A stretch of 64,000 nt of DNA from Chaenocephalus aceratus (Eukaryota; Chordata; Actinopteri; Perciformes; Channichthyidae). This document shows positions 24,363 to 37,500 of this stretch, piece by piece. The notes under the pieces were generated by a model. It was not told the DNA's origin. It made no database searches and saw only the letters and a program-made list of their open reading frames with translations. The translations under genes and the position numbers were made by a program. The DNA lies in NCBI GenBank assembly GCA_023974075.1, contig CM043791.1, forward strand, positions 19,445,701 to 19,509,700, written 5' to 3'. Each line of letters starts with the position of its first letter. The stretch's first letter is position 1.

Positions 24363-26663
24363 ACATTTCAGTACAGAAATGCCATACTAAGTCTAACGTT
24401 ATTTTAGAAACTGTTGTGTATATGGTTACTTTAAAATGTGCCCCTGATCAGCTGTTTTTTCTCTGACTATGAAAAAGTTACACAACTGAGTGTCTTCAGT
24501 GACCCTGACTATCGTCTTCCATACTAGGTTTAAGGTTATTTTAGAAACTGTCGTGTATATGTTCACTTTAAAATGTGCCATACCCCAGTGACCCTCCTGT
24601 GGGAGTCTGATGCTAACCTTTACAATGTTGCAGCAAAACTTACATGGAGGACTCAGCCTTTGTCAACAGGAGCGCCCTGTTGTTACTCAGTGGGGAGTAA
24701 ACACCGAATCCTGTCAGTGAGAGGTCTCCCAGAATAAACTATTCCCTCAAAGAAATAGAGGCAGCAAAGCCTCCTTTACCTCACTGAGTCGAAAGGAAGT
24801 CAAACTGCAGACTTCATTGTGCTTTAAAGGACTCAGACACTTGCTTTTGGGCATTCAAATAGTTTTGTAGTCGGGCGGATGGTAATCCTTGAAGGGAGGT
24901 AAATATTTTGGATTATGAGACTTTTAAACTCTGCCTTAGTTTGATTGTTGGTGTTACTGTGAGTGTCACTCAAAATAGGTCTCATTTATCATTTACATTA
25001 CAATGAACAGTGGCTTATTGAAAGTTAGGAAGTATTAGCATTTATCTACAAAGTCCCATATGTCCGTCTCTAAAGGATGAACTGACAGCAGTTGAAATGT
25101 CTTGATGTATTTCTCTGTAAATGTATCATCATCACTGTAAGATCAGTGATGCAGCCTTTATTTCAAAGCCAGTAAGCTGTTATGGTTCTGTCGGGACACA
25201 CACATGCACAACATTCATCTTTGCTTTATCCTTCTGAAAGGCTCCGACAAGTCCAACCACTCAGGATGACTTTACTCTCCATTAGGCAAACATAATAATA
25301 GACTTCATCTTCTGAAAACCTTGATACCTTTACTTGAAGGTAGCAGGAAGAGAACCGTTACGCTCTCGCAAGTTAAACGATTGAGTAAAACCACCAATTG
25401 ACATCCAGTTACCACACCAACGTTGAAATTCACAGGTTTACGGAGATGATTGCCGAGGTAATTCAAGCAGTTACAGCTTTAATGAGCTGCACTGTGTAGG
25501 ATTATGATATAAAACATCCCACATTGTAATGCTCTCCTGGTTGGATGTTCCAACAGTCTTAACGGGGCGATCAAGATGAATTACTAATCTCTGCATGGCC
25601 GCTCAATTTCTCACATTCCCGTTACCACCCTTCTCCCTCGAGCCCTCTCTTTTTCTTCAGCTGACTGACTCCACCACTCCAACGTCACCTCTCCTTTTCC
25701 CTCCTCATTTTCTATATTTTTCTCTGTCGCAGGTTAATGGGGTACTCATTACATTAGCTCTTCACTTTTTCTGAGCATGCCATATTTTATCTGCTGGCAC
25801 GGCGCAGGAAAAAGACGGTGGCTGGAACAAAAGAAGTGCCTAATGAGTAGTGGAGGTGATTAAGGAATGAAAAGGCGCTGTAGCTGGAGCCTTCACCGCT
25901 CCGCCCGTGTTCCCCAACTCCGTCTGCAATCTGTAGATAGCCACCGCCTCCCTTTTCTTACATCTGCCAACCGCCTTTAATTGCAGTGACATTCTCTGTT
26001 CCCAAGGCTGCCGGACTTGTGATAAAGCTTGCATATTCAAGCGTTAATCACCACGAGCCAGGACAGGCCTCCCCCCCTGCATCACCTGCATCAAGACCCC
26101 AATTCAAGGTGCCCTGCAGAAAGATAGAAGTAATGGACTAGGCGATTGTGGATCTAGCGCTGAGTCGCCCACGCTAACCGTCGGCATTCTCAAGACGACT
26201 CGTGAATTCATATTGTAATGAAAGGATGCTGAATGTACTTGGCTGGCCATTCAAAATAAATGTTTAACTGTTATTACTTGGTGTAAGGAGGACTCGAGCT
26301 GCAGCCTGAGAGACTAAACCGAGGAGAAACAGGCTTTTGTTAGACCGTGAATGTCATTTTCACAGTGGCGATCAGAAGAATGAACACATCACTTCTGTAT
26401 GCAGAGTGAAAAATGGCCAATTTTCCGTGCTCCATGACAAACCAGGGACAGGTGTCTGCAAGCATTACAGCTTGGAAATGGCCTGAGCATGGACACTTCA
26501 GCGCCATAGTTTTCTCTGGAATCAAAGCACTTAGGAAGATGGAGAGCTGTGTGACAGCACCTACCAGGAAAACTGAACGGTGATAAAATACGTGTCCCCT
26601 GACAACACGTTGCATTTATATCTCTATAATAGGTTTTAAGTACTGTGTGGAATTGTTCCACCT
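24363..26663. other. Gene-free stretch with a local direct repeat and a possible conserved block
   Basis: A 60-base direct repeat (24382-24441 and 24519-24578, sharing TTATTTTAGAAACTG and ACTTTAAAATGTGCC) lies just right of the hAT element. The segment 25720-26060 is GC-richer, with TAAT/ATTA motifs and no repeat signature, and looks like a conserved noncoding element; that is judgement only. Confidence 0.4.
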
Positions 26664-26935
26664 CCAGTATAATAATCCTTATATTTTACTATAGCGCTTT
26701 ATCAATGACTCTCAAAGCGCTTTACAAATACACATTACACATACAGATCATACATACACGTAATGGTCATCTACTGTGGACAATACCACAGGAGCAAATA
26801 CGGGTGAAGTGTTTTGCCCAAGGACACAACGACCTGACGCAGTGGGACAGGAGCGGGTTTCGAACTGGAGTTCCCCAATGCCCCCTTGATCTGATGATCA
26901 CACGCACAGACCACTGTGCCACCCGTCCCTTAGTA
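26664..26935 (+). repeat. Dispersed fish repeat, related to 9921-10140
   Basis: Contains TATAGCGCTTTATCAATGAC, CTCAAAGCGCTTTACAAATA, CACATACAGATCATACATAC, TTTTGCCCAAGGACACAACG, GCGGGTTTCGAACTGG and ACCACTGTGCCACCCGTCC. This box order is a very common fish repeat, probably LINE-derived. Family name not recalled with certainty. Confidence 0.65.
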
Positions 26936-29189
26936 TGTTCTTATCTTTACTGACACTCTTCACCAGCCTGCTGTGGCGGGGAGGATGTTTATATTCTGTG
27001 CACAGAGATAATGAGAGATTATAAGTGGCCATGTTAATTAAATGTTACTTTAACTGTGAGAAGCTGAGACAGTTGTTGTTTATTTGACCCCACAGGTTTT
27101 TATGGGTGAAGATCCACTGTGTGGTAAGATGATAAAAAGTTGGACGTAAATAAGAATGCACAATTTCTTGGATCAAACATAATTCTAGTAGTTAGATGTT
27201 AGAAATTCTAATAATATATTTAGAGAAGATGATACAATACCATCCTCATATCTATCTGTAAAGCCAATAAGTGTATTTCTTCAAGCTCTTCCTTTAAATC
27301 TACAATATTAATTTGAACAAGCCTTAATACTGCATTAATGATATTCTTACGCTATTAGCAAAACGCACCCTGGGACTTAGCATTTTACCACATTAATTTA
27401 ACCAACCATGTTATAATAGAAAACAGAGGAATTGTGGGTACTAAATAAAATTAATTTGAAATGTGCCCAGAGAATGAAACATGAAGATATTTGAATAATT
27501 ATCCCAATGCAATTACCTAGAAGGTTAAAATTGAAAATAAATCCTTTTCAGTGCCCCTCAATTTGTTCAGAATCTATTTTATAAATACCAAATATGTTTC
27601 ATGAGCAGCTTTTAACATCAATTATGTCTCTAGGGCAGTTCTAAATGATTGGAGTGTAGTATTCTCCAAAGGTCCTTAGGAGGCTGTTGTTTTCCTTCAT
27701 ATCTCCTTGCCTTGGCAGAGCATCCCGGTGTTATGTGCATGATTTGCAGCAAATCCTTTCGTGCTGCTGAGTGTAATGTTTTATTAAATTATAAACTGCA
27801 AGCATGTCATAACATTTCATCTGAAAAGCCACTTAAATGCCAAAGTGTTTTGGGTGAAAAAGTAATATTCTGCTTTGTCACTTTAATGGGTTACTAATGG
27901 AGTGTCTTGTGTTGGGGGCAGGTCTCAGAGGAAAGGCTCAGTCAAAAAGAACAACGTACTTAGACTACGATTAAGTTCAGGCTAAATAGAAGAGGAATAT
28001 AATTGGTTGTGAATACAACACTGATGTGTTATCATGTTGACTTCTTTATTCACCAGTTATAGTGAATATTGACAAACATGTAGCAGGTAGTTCAGCAGCA
28101 CATCAAAAACTCTTACACAAATCCAAATGGACAAAAAAATAAAAGTGCGTTATTTTTATTTCTTGTACTTAAAAAAAGACATTGTGTTCAGATCCATATT
28201 GTGTAACTTCTGTATCACAGAATTCACTTGCATTTGATTGACAGTTGTCTAAAGCCCAAATTGCCATATTTTCTTTGGAGCTATTATCATATTTGGGTTG
28301 CATGAATAAAAAAGTGGCCCAAAATAAATTCTGGAATAAGGATGAGTATTACTGTATTAGAGATGCATCAGCATACATGTACATACAGTATTCAAAGATT
28401 GCAGGCTCTCCTACAGCTGTATTGTACAGTTTTCACTGATGTTTAACTTCCTCCTCCTGTTGGTTTTGCTAAACAGATCCCCAGAACAACCAGATAATAA
28501 AATTCCAGGAACAGCAACATAAGAAAAGAACAAAAAAACATCTTGCTTGGTTGATACTGATGATGCCATAATATAAACAGATTTACGGTCAAATATATAT
28601 CTGAACTCAGCCAACACACACACAGTTTATAAGGGAAGACCTCCTTGCTGAAATGCTGCTGTTCAGGGAGCAATTTCTGTTCAATTTGCTGCGTCAACAC
28701 TCAAGCAAAGTCATATTATTTCTCTTATATGAGTATCTGTCCTTGAATGAGCCCAGGCTGTCGTTATCAATTCCACCATGCCCCAAAATGTGATTCTATG
28801 TGAGCCTCTCTACTTCAATATGATGAAGAGTGCGGCATGTGGAGAAGGGCAGCAGGGAATCTGCTCTGGGGCTTATTGTGCCCGCGAATGGGACAGACAG
28901 AAGGAAGTGTGCAAGAAGAGGAGATTAAATGAGAGCAGATATGTCAAGGAGAGCGTGAGAGACAGGGAAAGGGAGGGAAGGAGGAAAAAGTGAGACACAG
29001 GGCGTAATGGCCAAGTAGAAGGAAGGTCAAGAGGGAGAGATGGCAGGAATTACAGACAGTATGAGGAAGTTTCCATCTCCTCAATCAAGGAATAACACAA
29101 TTACAGAATGGTGGGAAGGGCTCAGCTGTCTAAATGGTGGGAATAATAAAAAGAAAGAGATCACAAAGAACGAACACTCTTTTTATATA
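26936..29189. other. Gene-free stretch
   Basis: Nothing beyond AT-rich unique-looking sequence and a purine-rich patch at 28900-29040. Confidence 0.4.
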
Positions 29190-29191
29190 TA

Positions 29192-30754
29192 CAGTGGGGC
29201 AAAAAAGTATTTAGTCAGCCACCAATTGTGCAAGTTTCTCCCACTTAAAAAGATGAGAGGCCTGTAATTTTCATCCTAGGTACACTTCAACTATGAGAGA
29301 CACAATGAGAAGAAAAAAAATCCAGAACATCCCATTCGTCTGATTTTTAAAGAATGTATTTGCAAATTATGGTGGAAAGTGGAAGTATTTGGTCAATAAC
29401 AAAAGTTCATCTCATACTTTGTTACATACCCTTTGTTGGCAATGACAGAGGGCAAACGTTTTCTGTAAGTCTTCACAAGGTTTTCACACACTGTTGCTGG
29501 TATTTTGGCCCATTCCTCCATGCAGATCTCCTCTAGAGCAGTGATGTTTTGGGGCTGTTGCTGGGCAACACAGACTCTCAACTCCCTCCAAAGATTTTCT
29601 ATGGGGTTGAGATCTGGAGACTGGCTAGGCCACTCCAGGACCTTGAAATGCTTCTTACGAAGCCACTCCTTCGTTGCCCGGGTGGTGTGTTTGGGATCAT
29701 TGTCATGCTGAAAGACCCAGCCACGTTTCATCTTCAATGCCCTTGCTGATGGAAGGAGGTTGTCACTCAAAATCTCACGATACATGGCCCCATTCACTCT
29801 TTCCTTTACACGGATCAGTCGTCCTGGTCCCCATTGTGTGCCCATGTTTCACAGTAGGTATGGTGTTCTTTGGATGCAACTCAGCATTATTTCTCCTCCA
29901 AACACGTCAAAAAGTTCTATTTTGGTTTTCATCTGACCATATGAAATTCTCCCAATCCTCTTCTGGATCATCTAAATGCTCTCTAGCAAACTTCAGACGG
30001 GCCTGGACATGTACTGGCTTAAGCAGGGGGAAACGTCTGGCACTGCAGGATTTGAGTCCCTGGCGGCGTAGTGTGTTACTGATGGTAGCCTTTGTTACTT
30101 TGGTCCCAGCTCTCTGCAGGTCATTGACAGGTCCCCCCGTGTGGTTCTGGGATTTTTGCTCACCGTTCTTGTGATCATTTTGACCCCACGGGGTGAGATC
30201 TTGCGTGGAGCCCCAGATCGAGGGAGATTATGAGTGGTCTTGTATGTCTTCCATTTTGTAATAATTGCTCCCACAGTTTATTTCTTCACACCAAGCTGCT
30301 TACCTATTGCAGATTCAGTCTTCCCAGCCTGGTGCAGGTCTATAATTTTGTTTCTGGTGTCCTTTGACATCTCTTTGGTCTTGGCCATAGTGGAGTTTGG
30401 AGTGTGACTGTTTGAGGGTTGTGGACAGGTGTCTTTTATACTGATAACGAGTTCAAACAGGTGCCATTAATACAGTTAACAAGTGGAGGACAGAGGAGGC
30501 TCTTAAAGAAGAAGTTACAGGTCTGTGAGAGCCAGAAATCTTGTTTGTTTGTCGGTGACCAAATACTTATTTTACCGAGGAATTGACCAATTAATTCATT
30601 AAAAATCCTACAATGTGATTTCCAGGATTCTTTCCCCCATTCTGTCTCTCATAATTGAAGTGTACCTAGGATGACAATTACAGGCCTCTCTCATCTTTTT
30701 AAGTGGGAGAACTTGCACAATTGGTGGCTGACTAAATACTTTTTTGCCCCACTG
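29192..30754 (-). mobile_element. Tc1/mariner element, 1563 bp, with IR/DR-type ends
   Basis: Both ends read CAGTGGGGCAAAAAAGTATT and are flanked by TA dinucleotides (29190-29191, 30755-30756), the Tc1 target. The inverted repeats run about 210 bases with imperfect matching. Each holds an outer AAGTATTTAGTCAGCC and an inner AAGTATTTGGTCA copy (about 29384-29396 and 30556-30568), the double binding-site layout of the IR/DR subgroup. It encloses a broken minus-strand transposase. Confidence 0.93.
29393..30388 (-). pseudogene. Tc1 transposase, inactivated
   Basis: Reads leftward from an ATG at 30386-30388 (start MAKTKEMSKDTRNKIIDLHQ), typical of Tc1 transposases, about 335 residues in the family. 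An in-frame TAA follows within the first helix-turn-helix, and further frame changes occur before the catalytic core. The first catalytic Asp context (SDE) is recognisable. The last 150 codons (29393-29845) are open, with [10 protein letters not shown] (second Asp) and [16 protein letters not shown], where Tc1 enzymes have the Glu of DDE. Next to the SDE block a segment is altered (TVKHG then a frame change). The copy cannot encode a full enzyme. Confidence 0.92.
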
Positions 30755-30756
30755 TA

Positions 30757-31320
30757 TATATTTTATGCAGAGAAAAACAGTTCTTATTTTCATAGATGTT
30801 AATCATATATTACTGACCCTTCTTCTGCTGTATATTTTGCACATTTTATTAAGAGGTCCCTTCAACACTAGATCCATGTTTACCTGCTGTGTTTTGAGCA
30901 GGGAATGCTAACTAAACTAAACATATTATTTATCCTCGAATGACTTTGTATGATTGGTTCTTGTCTCTCTGTTATGATAGCATCATAACAGACAATACTG
31001 AATGACTTTTGTACATGAAAAGCCTTTCAACAGCTTTAATAGCTGTATCCTTCTCCTTTTTTGACAGGCTTTCACCGTCAAAGGTCTGTAGGAAGTGTGG
31101 GGTTTCGTTGGCGGTAGCTTCCCATTGAATGAAATAAGTATGTCAGAGTACAGCTACTGGAATTTATAAGTGAACCACTAGCGCATTCGGTCAAGCTTAA
31201 ACACCTGACTATTGCGGGTGCATTTATGGGAGCTGATACAAGGAAATATGTTTCCTCTAATAGCAAAAATACTGATTCTGTTACTCAATAGTCTTCAACC
31301 CAACAGCTGGGAAAAAAGAT
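30757..31320. other. Short gene-free stretch
   Basis: No supported feature between the Tc1 element and the (CA)n array. Confidence 0.45.
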
Positions 31321-31530
<210 letters not shown>

Positions 31531-33084
31531 AAAGCTTCCTATTATAAAAAAAGCACCCAGTCCTCCAAAACTCATCCCAGGTCAACACACTCTCACTCCC
31601 TCAGCGTCCAATAGCGACGTTTGGTCAGTGTCCGTGGCGTCCAATTGTGACGCTCCTAGGCTCCTTCAGCGTCGTAAAGGGACGCAAATAGCTTTCAACT
31701 GATTGCAATGTATTCCCATCTGCGTCGGGATTTGACGCTCATGGAAGCACGGCATTTGTTTATGTCGGCTGCCCTTAAAGGCAATGTGAGCGTCCATTCC
31801 CATTGGATAACGGAGAATTGTACACCCGGAAGTAAGTATTCCCCTTACTGTCTATTGATTTTACAGTGATATCTGCACTACTCATCGACTAAAAAACACC
31901 AGATTATCCTTGTTAATTACACAACATTGATTGGTTTAAATTGTGTGCAATGCTTTTGTATTTTTCCCCTTCGATTCGGAGAAACAAATATTTTTTCGGA
32001 GTAAAGGATGACAGAAGACACTACACTACCCAGAATCCCCAGCTATCGTTTGGACTACACCATGTGCTCTGACAAACCCCATTTTTTTCACCATTCATTC
32101 CGATGGCTGGCGTCTATGTCACATGATCTTCAAATTTCTCTCTGCAGAAAAAGAAAACATGGCCGAACTTCGTTTTATTCTCGGTGGAAAATGCCTATTT
32201 TAAAGTTAGTTTGGCCATTAAAATGCGTTTTGATGTCATTTGATGCGAGAAATATGAGTTGTTATTTCAGATTATGTGTGCAGTGGATGTACATGATCTT
32301 TAGTTTGCTAGTTATTATGAAGATTACTTCAGGAAATCGCGACGTTTTCATTGTTACCAAGGTGGTTGCTAGGGACGCTGCTATCGATATTATTTCTGTT
32401 ATGTTGTGTAACTGTTTAATGGTGTTATCTTTATTGCTACCTACCCCCTTCCCCGTAATGTATAGTGTTGTTCCACAGCGCAAACATATTAGTTTAACAA
32501 AATCCTCATCTAAAGATAGCCTGTGCAATTCCAGTCTCACATCTCAACAGCACATCGTCATTAACAAATACCGGAAACAGACCGAAAACATTTAAAAAAA
32601 ATAATAATAATACTTTATTCCGAGTGTGCTTGCTTTTCTCTTTGAAAGTCATCACATAACGGCATTGTAATACACGGTTCGGCTGCATTACATATTACAT
32701 ATCTGCCGTAGTTCTGTATTTATAGAGCCCTGATGAGAAGACCTCGAGACAAACATGAGGAACTGAAAACGTGACGTGGATCATAAATTAATCAGCCATT
32801 AAACAACATCTTACATTTCTTTTCACACAATACGTCTCCTTGCAGTATCAACACTAATTCGGCTCACTTTTATATTTGATCCAATTGGTAGATAGGCTGT
32901 ATTTACACCATAAAGGTGCACAGCTGATATAAAGGGACACCTGGTGGTTAAAGCATGTTATTGAATTTAATTATTTTTATTATTAGATATTAATACGATC
33001 CCTATAAAGTATATTCATTACTCGTTATTCTCTACTAATAGTTAATTAAAGACTGTATGTAATGACTATTTTGCACATCCCTTT

Positions 33085-33200
33085 CAAGATTTCAAGATTT
33101 TCTAAGGTTTATTGACATATCATATAGGCCTACACAACTATGGTGTAGTTCTGCACTGAATGAAAAACTTGGGTTGCAGGTTCCTCAATAGTGCATTACA
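33085..33200 (-). repeat. LINE 3'-end-like fragment
   Basis: TTCAAGATTTCAAGATTTTC, then AAGGTTTATTGACATATCAT, resembles the reversed tails of fish non-LTR elements that end ...acaataaa. Short and degraded. Confidence 0.4.
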
Positions 33201-33439
33201 AGACATCTATCAATATTTGTGCATACCTCCAGCAATGTTAACTATGTTGAAGCACTTATTTTAACTGATATTATACATCATGTATTATACTCTTATAAGA
33301 TGTATGTAGATATTTCATCTCCGGCCTTGTCAGGTATTGAACAATCAATAAATAAAGAACACAGAATTGTTAAATATAAAACACAGAATTTGTGTGATTA
33401 TACTAAATGATTTTCAAATAAACACAACTGCATATTTAA

Positions 33440-33504
33440 CTGTTACACATGCTGATGTAACGCAAATGTTCCAACTTGGGATCAATAAAGTATATCTTAT
33501 CTTA
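33440..33504 (+). repeat. LINE 3'-tail fragment ending (TATCT)-like
   Basis: TGTTCCAACTTGGGATCAAT followed by AAAGTATATCTTATCTTA matches the common fish tail gggatcaataaagtatctatct. It lies inside the long-TIR element. Confidence 0.5.
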
Positions 33505-34542
33505 AGCTGATCGATGGCTACTGCCATATTTGCAAAATGTGCCTCTGAACCTTGACAAGTGCATGTTTCAGGCTTATCAATTAATGTAATGTAATGTTAT
33601 CACAGGGGTCACAAACATAAGACCAGCTGTTAAATAAAGCTCTTCTGACCTTAGCTGGCATGTGGGTATATATATTAACACTGCCCATAATGGGCACAAG
33701 CAATTTTTCACCCATTTATTAATTATATGTTTTAAATGTGAGTGTTTCCTGTCCCCTAAACCTCCAGGGATGTACACAGTTTAATACTGGCAACTTCTTA
33801 TTATGGGAAATACGAAAACGTCTTTTAAAACTACAACTCCCAGTAGAGACGTGCCATAGAGAACATGTTGCGAAACAGAATAGCCAGCATGTGTAGTTCT
33901 GGGGACGGGGTGGACCCGTTCAAATCCAGTTTTGGACAGTCTGCCGTGGTTCCATCCCATTTCAAGTGCTGTTCGAGAATCGGCTTAACCCTCGGTGCAC
34001 ACTCTCCAATCACAGAGCTTGAGGACTATCACGGGGTTTGTCAAACAGAGCACATGGTGTAGTCCAAACGATAGCTGGGGATTCTGGGTAGTGTAGTGTT
34101 TTTCTGCCATCCTTTACTCAGAACAAATATTTGTTTCTCCGAATCGAAGGGGAAAAATACAAAAGCATTGCACACAATTTAAGCCAATCAATGTTGTGTA
34201 ATTAACAAGGATAATCTGGTGTTTTTTAGTCAATGAGTAGTGCAGATATCACTGTAAAATCAATCGACAGTAAGAGGAATACTTACTTCCGGGTGTACAA
34301 TTCTCCGTTATCCCATGGGAATGGACGCTCACATTACCTTTAAGGGCAGCCGACACAAACGAATGCCGTGCTTCCATGAGCGTCAAATCCCGACGCAGAT
34401 GGGAATACATTGCAATCAGTTGAAAGCTATTTGCGTCCCTTTATGATGCTGAAGGAGCCTAGGAGCGTCACAATTGGACGCCACGGACACTGACCAAACG
34501 TCGCTATTGGACGCTTAGGGAGTGAGAGTGTGTTGCCCAGGT

Positions 34543-37500
34543 AGTAATAGCTCTCGTATCCCTCTGATGAGAGGCTTTCTGCTGGCTCCTGTCTCCCTTC
34601 ACTCTGAAACTCACTAGCACCTGACAAATACTCTTCTCTGTTTCCTCACTTTCTCTTTCATCCAGTGAAATGTGAATCCTTTCTCTCACACCCTCCTGCT
34701 CCCTGAGGATCCCCTCTCACACCTCCAACTCTGGACTTATTATCCTCTTCCTCTTGCCATCCTATACCCTACTTAATTGGAGTAGACTGAACCGCAGATT
34801 TGCAGTCGGCCATTCCCATGTTTATCTTTCTTTCTCAGCTTCTTTGACAGACAAACATGCACACCCATACACTCTCAGGACTTTTTCAGGAAATGAAGCA
34901 AGCATCAAAATCCACTATTGAGTGTTGACAGTTAAGTCCAGGCACAATAACACCAACTGGATATGTGAACACACAGCAATAGAAAAACTGGAGATATGAA
35001 GAAATGATATGTTTGTGTGTCCTTTGTTCTTGTTCATAGTTATTTGCAGAGGCTTAGCAATTTGTGTAACACGTGAGCTAATGCAGAGTTTGTGGACAGG
35101 GGAGAATCTTCGATGGTTCTTGACACTGTTGCTACTGACAACCACATCTGTGTACCAGCATGCAACACAGTGTCCATTAACTGGCCCTAATCTCTGAACT
35201 GGCTGTGGCGTTTGCAGTAAAAACACTATTACGTAACGGTAAATGTGAACGGAAAGCAGGGCTGAACTTTGTTTTCAGGAATTGGTACAGTAAGAGGCAT
35301 CAACAATTTCACGGCTTTTGAATTTGAAACGGAATCATTTGGTTGTCTTATAAAGGCCAGTAAGACAAATTGAACATTGAGCTGAAATTAACTGATGTGT
35401 TAACTTTGGTCCTGTCTGCTCAAAGTTTATATTTGGACTGAAGGTGAAGGACACCAGGAGAGGGCAATGAAACCTGGGGAACTCCCAGGGAAACGGTGCT
35501 GGTGATGTCTCTCCTGATGCGGCCCAGTCTTTGGCAGGAGGGTTCGATGCCATATTGAAGACATTAAACTGCCTGCTGTGTAATTTCTCCCAAAGTGGAA
35601 AGCATGCAGTTCCCCATTAAACTGTTACGGTCCAATAGGGAGTTCCACACTGGGCTTAACTGAGCTTTTGTTTGAGTAATGCAAGAGTAATGTACTTGTT
35701 TTCTAGTATCATTTGTGCTCATAAAAGTCACAGTTAAGAGGTCACCGTTTTGCTTGAGTTGGTAAACTGGTTTACTGTTATCGAGAATGAATTCATTTTA
35801 ATAATAGCTATCATGGTCATGCAACAGGGGAACATAACATTTTTTTGACTGAAATCGGGAAAGGAAGCATCAAACAGCTCAAACAATAAAACAAGACTGG
35901 GACTTAGAATGATAAATAATCAAGAGATTTTTTTTTTGCTGTGCGGGATGCTTTTAGTCAATACACAGCGGTATGCACTCATGCATTTTCTTTCCAATTA
36001 GGCTGCAGAACTCGGCACAGGAGTGTGTCCGTTCTGGGATTATTATACCTGAGTGTCTGTGCTGATTTTTCTGGCACGTGCGCGGTGTGATAGATGTGCC
36101 ACAGCGTTGCCCGGAAGCAGCTACAAATGTTCCCAATTAATAATACAATGTATGAAAACTGACAAGGAAAAAGACAGGCAGGTAGAGCTGAACCAGAGGG
36201 AAATATGTAAGGTTAGACATGTTTGTTTTTGTTATGTTACTGTATGTGCATGTCTTTATTGGGAATGCTGTGTTTGTGCTGCATGAGGAATGAGATGAGT
36301 AATGGGCTTAATGAGTGGGATATCGCTGCATCAATTTAAATACATGGGCAAGAGCTAACAAACAAATGCATGCTTTTCTGTATCTGGAAGGATGAAGAAG
36401 AAATGTCTGTCATTTTTTAACCAACAGCAAATACGGTACATCAAGTGAGTGCTGCCCCAAGTGGCTGTTATTCAGTATTGTTTAGTTGGAAAACTGGATA
36501 AGCAATATAAAGACCTATCACACACGTTTCTCTGTGCTCCAATCAAAAATAGCTCTGCACTGACCATAGACGGTATATATAAAGGTACAGATACAATTAA
36601 AATCAAACATTATAAACACAGCTTTGTTTTTACGGGAAAATGTTGTCTAAATTAATAATTACACTTGGCTGTATTGTTGGTTGTGACACATTTGAATTTG
36701 ATGGTTATTTAAAGATCAAGTTCATCTTACTCTTTTTGTCAACCTTGGTTTATTTTAGTCTTTGAATCCCTTTACCAAGAAGGAAAAGCTGTACAGAAAT
36801 GCTTCACAGAGCACTGACAAGTTGAAAAGGTTTGCTTAAAAAGTTATCTTGGAAACATGAATGGATTTGGTGTCAAGATGCCCATCATATTGGTCCCAGA
36901 AGAAAGGAAGCACTCGCCTTCTCCAGAGAGAGCCAAGCCATATAGATGCAACAAATCAAACAGGTTACCAGAGCTCCACGGGGTGCAGCGAGCATGACGG
37001 TGCCCGGCGCTACGCTACTTATTCAATGCCTCACACTGCAAAACAAATTGCCAGTAAAGCATCGCTTACCCCCACTTGAAGGCCAACCAACTGTCAGGCT
37101 CTAACTTTGGCGGGCTCTGAGGCATGTTAGACATCCAGCTAAATCTTTACACAAGTCAGCACTTCAATCATCGACCGGGGAAAATCCTGCATCATGAATA
37201 CCAAATGATGATCGTGGTGTTTCCTGGAGGACATGTGGAAAGTGGAACAAGCTATTTGTTTCAATACAATGATGCTATTAATTTTTCATAAAGTGTATGT
37301 GTTGAAAACAAACCGAACAGCGAATCCAAACCAACTAGATGCTCAAGGTGACCGGATTATTAAGCATAACATCCCTTTTTTCCATTTGATGGAATAGGTG
37401 GTGGTTACTTGACATCTCACCGTATGTTAAGGTAATTGTGGTATAATAAAAGACATATTGGCTGGTGTTGACAAGGTTTCTTTGTTTTCTTGTAATATTC

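Larger units (their letters stand above)
31583..34535. mobile_element. 2.95-kb DNA element with ~500-bp terminal inverted repeats
   Basis: Left arm 31583-32080 and right arm 34033-34535 are near-identical inverted copies, differing at scattered single bases and short indels. Outer ends read CAACACACTCTCACTCCCT. Outside them lies a perfect 7-bp direct repeat CCCAGGT (31576-31582 and 34536-34542), taken as the target duplication. The arms contain repeated GACGC/GCGTC motifs. No transposase domain was found in the 1.95-kb interior. A 195-codon frame (32008-32595) starts inside the left arm but has no recognisable domain. Two LINE-tail-like fragments (33085-33200 minus, 33440-33504 plus) lie inside. 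A 7-bp duplication does not match the 8-bp (hAT), 2-bp (Tc1), 4-bp TTAA or 3-bp (PIF) classes; Dada-type elements make 6-7 bp, but I have no sequence evidence for that assignment. Confidence 0.85.

Noticed and set aside
32008..32595. 195-codon frame starting in the left arm of the long-TIR element
   Set aside because: No recognisable domain, hydrophobic and polar stretches typical of random AT-rich translation, and the start lies in the repeat arm. Kept only as a note.
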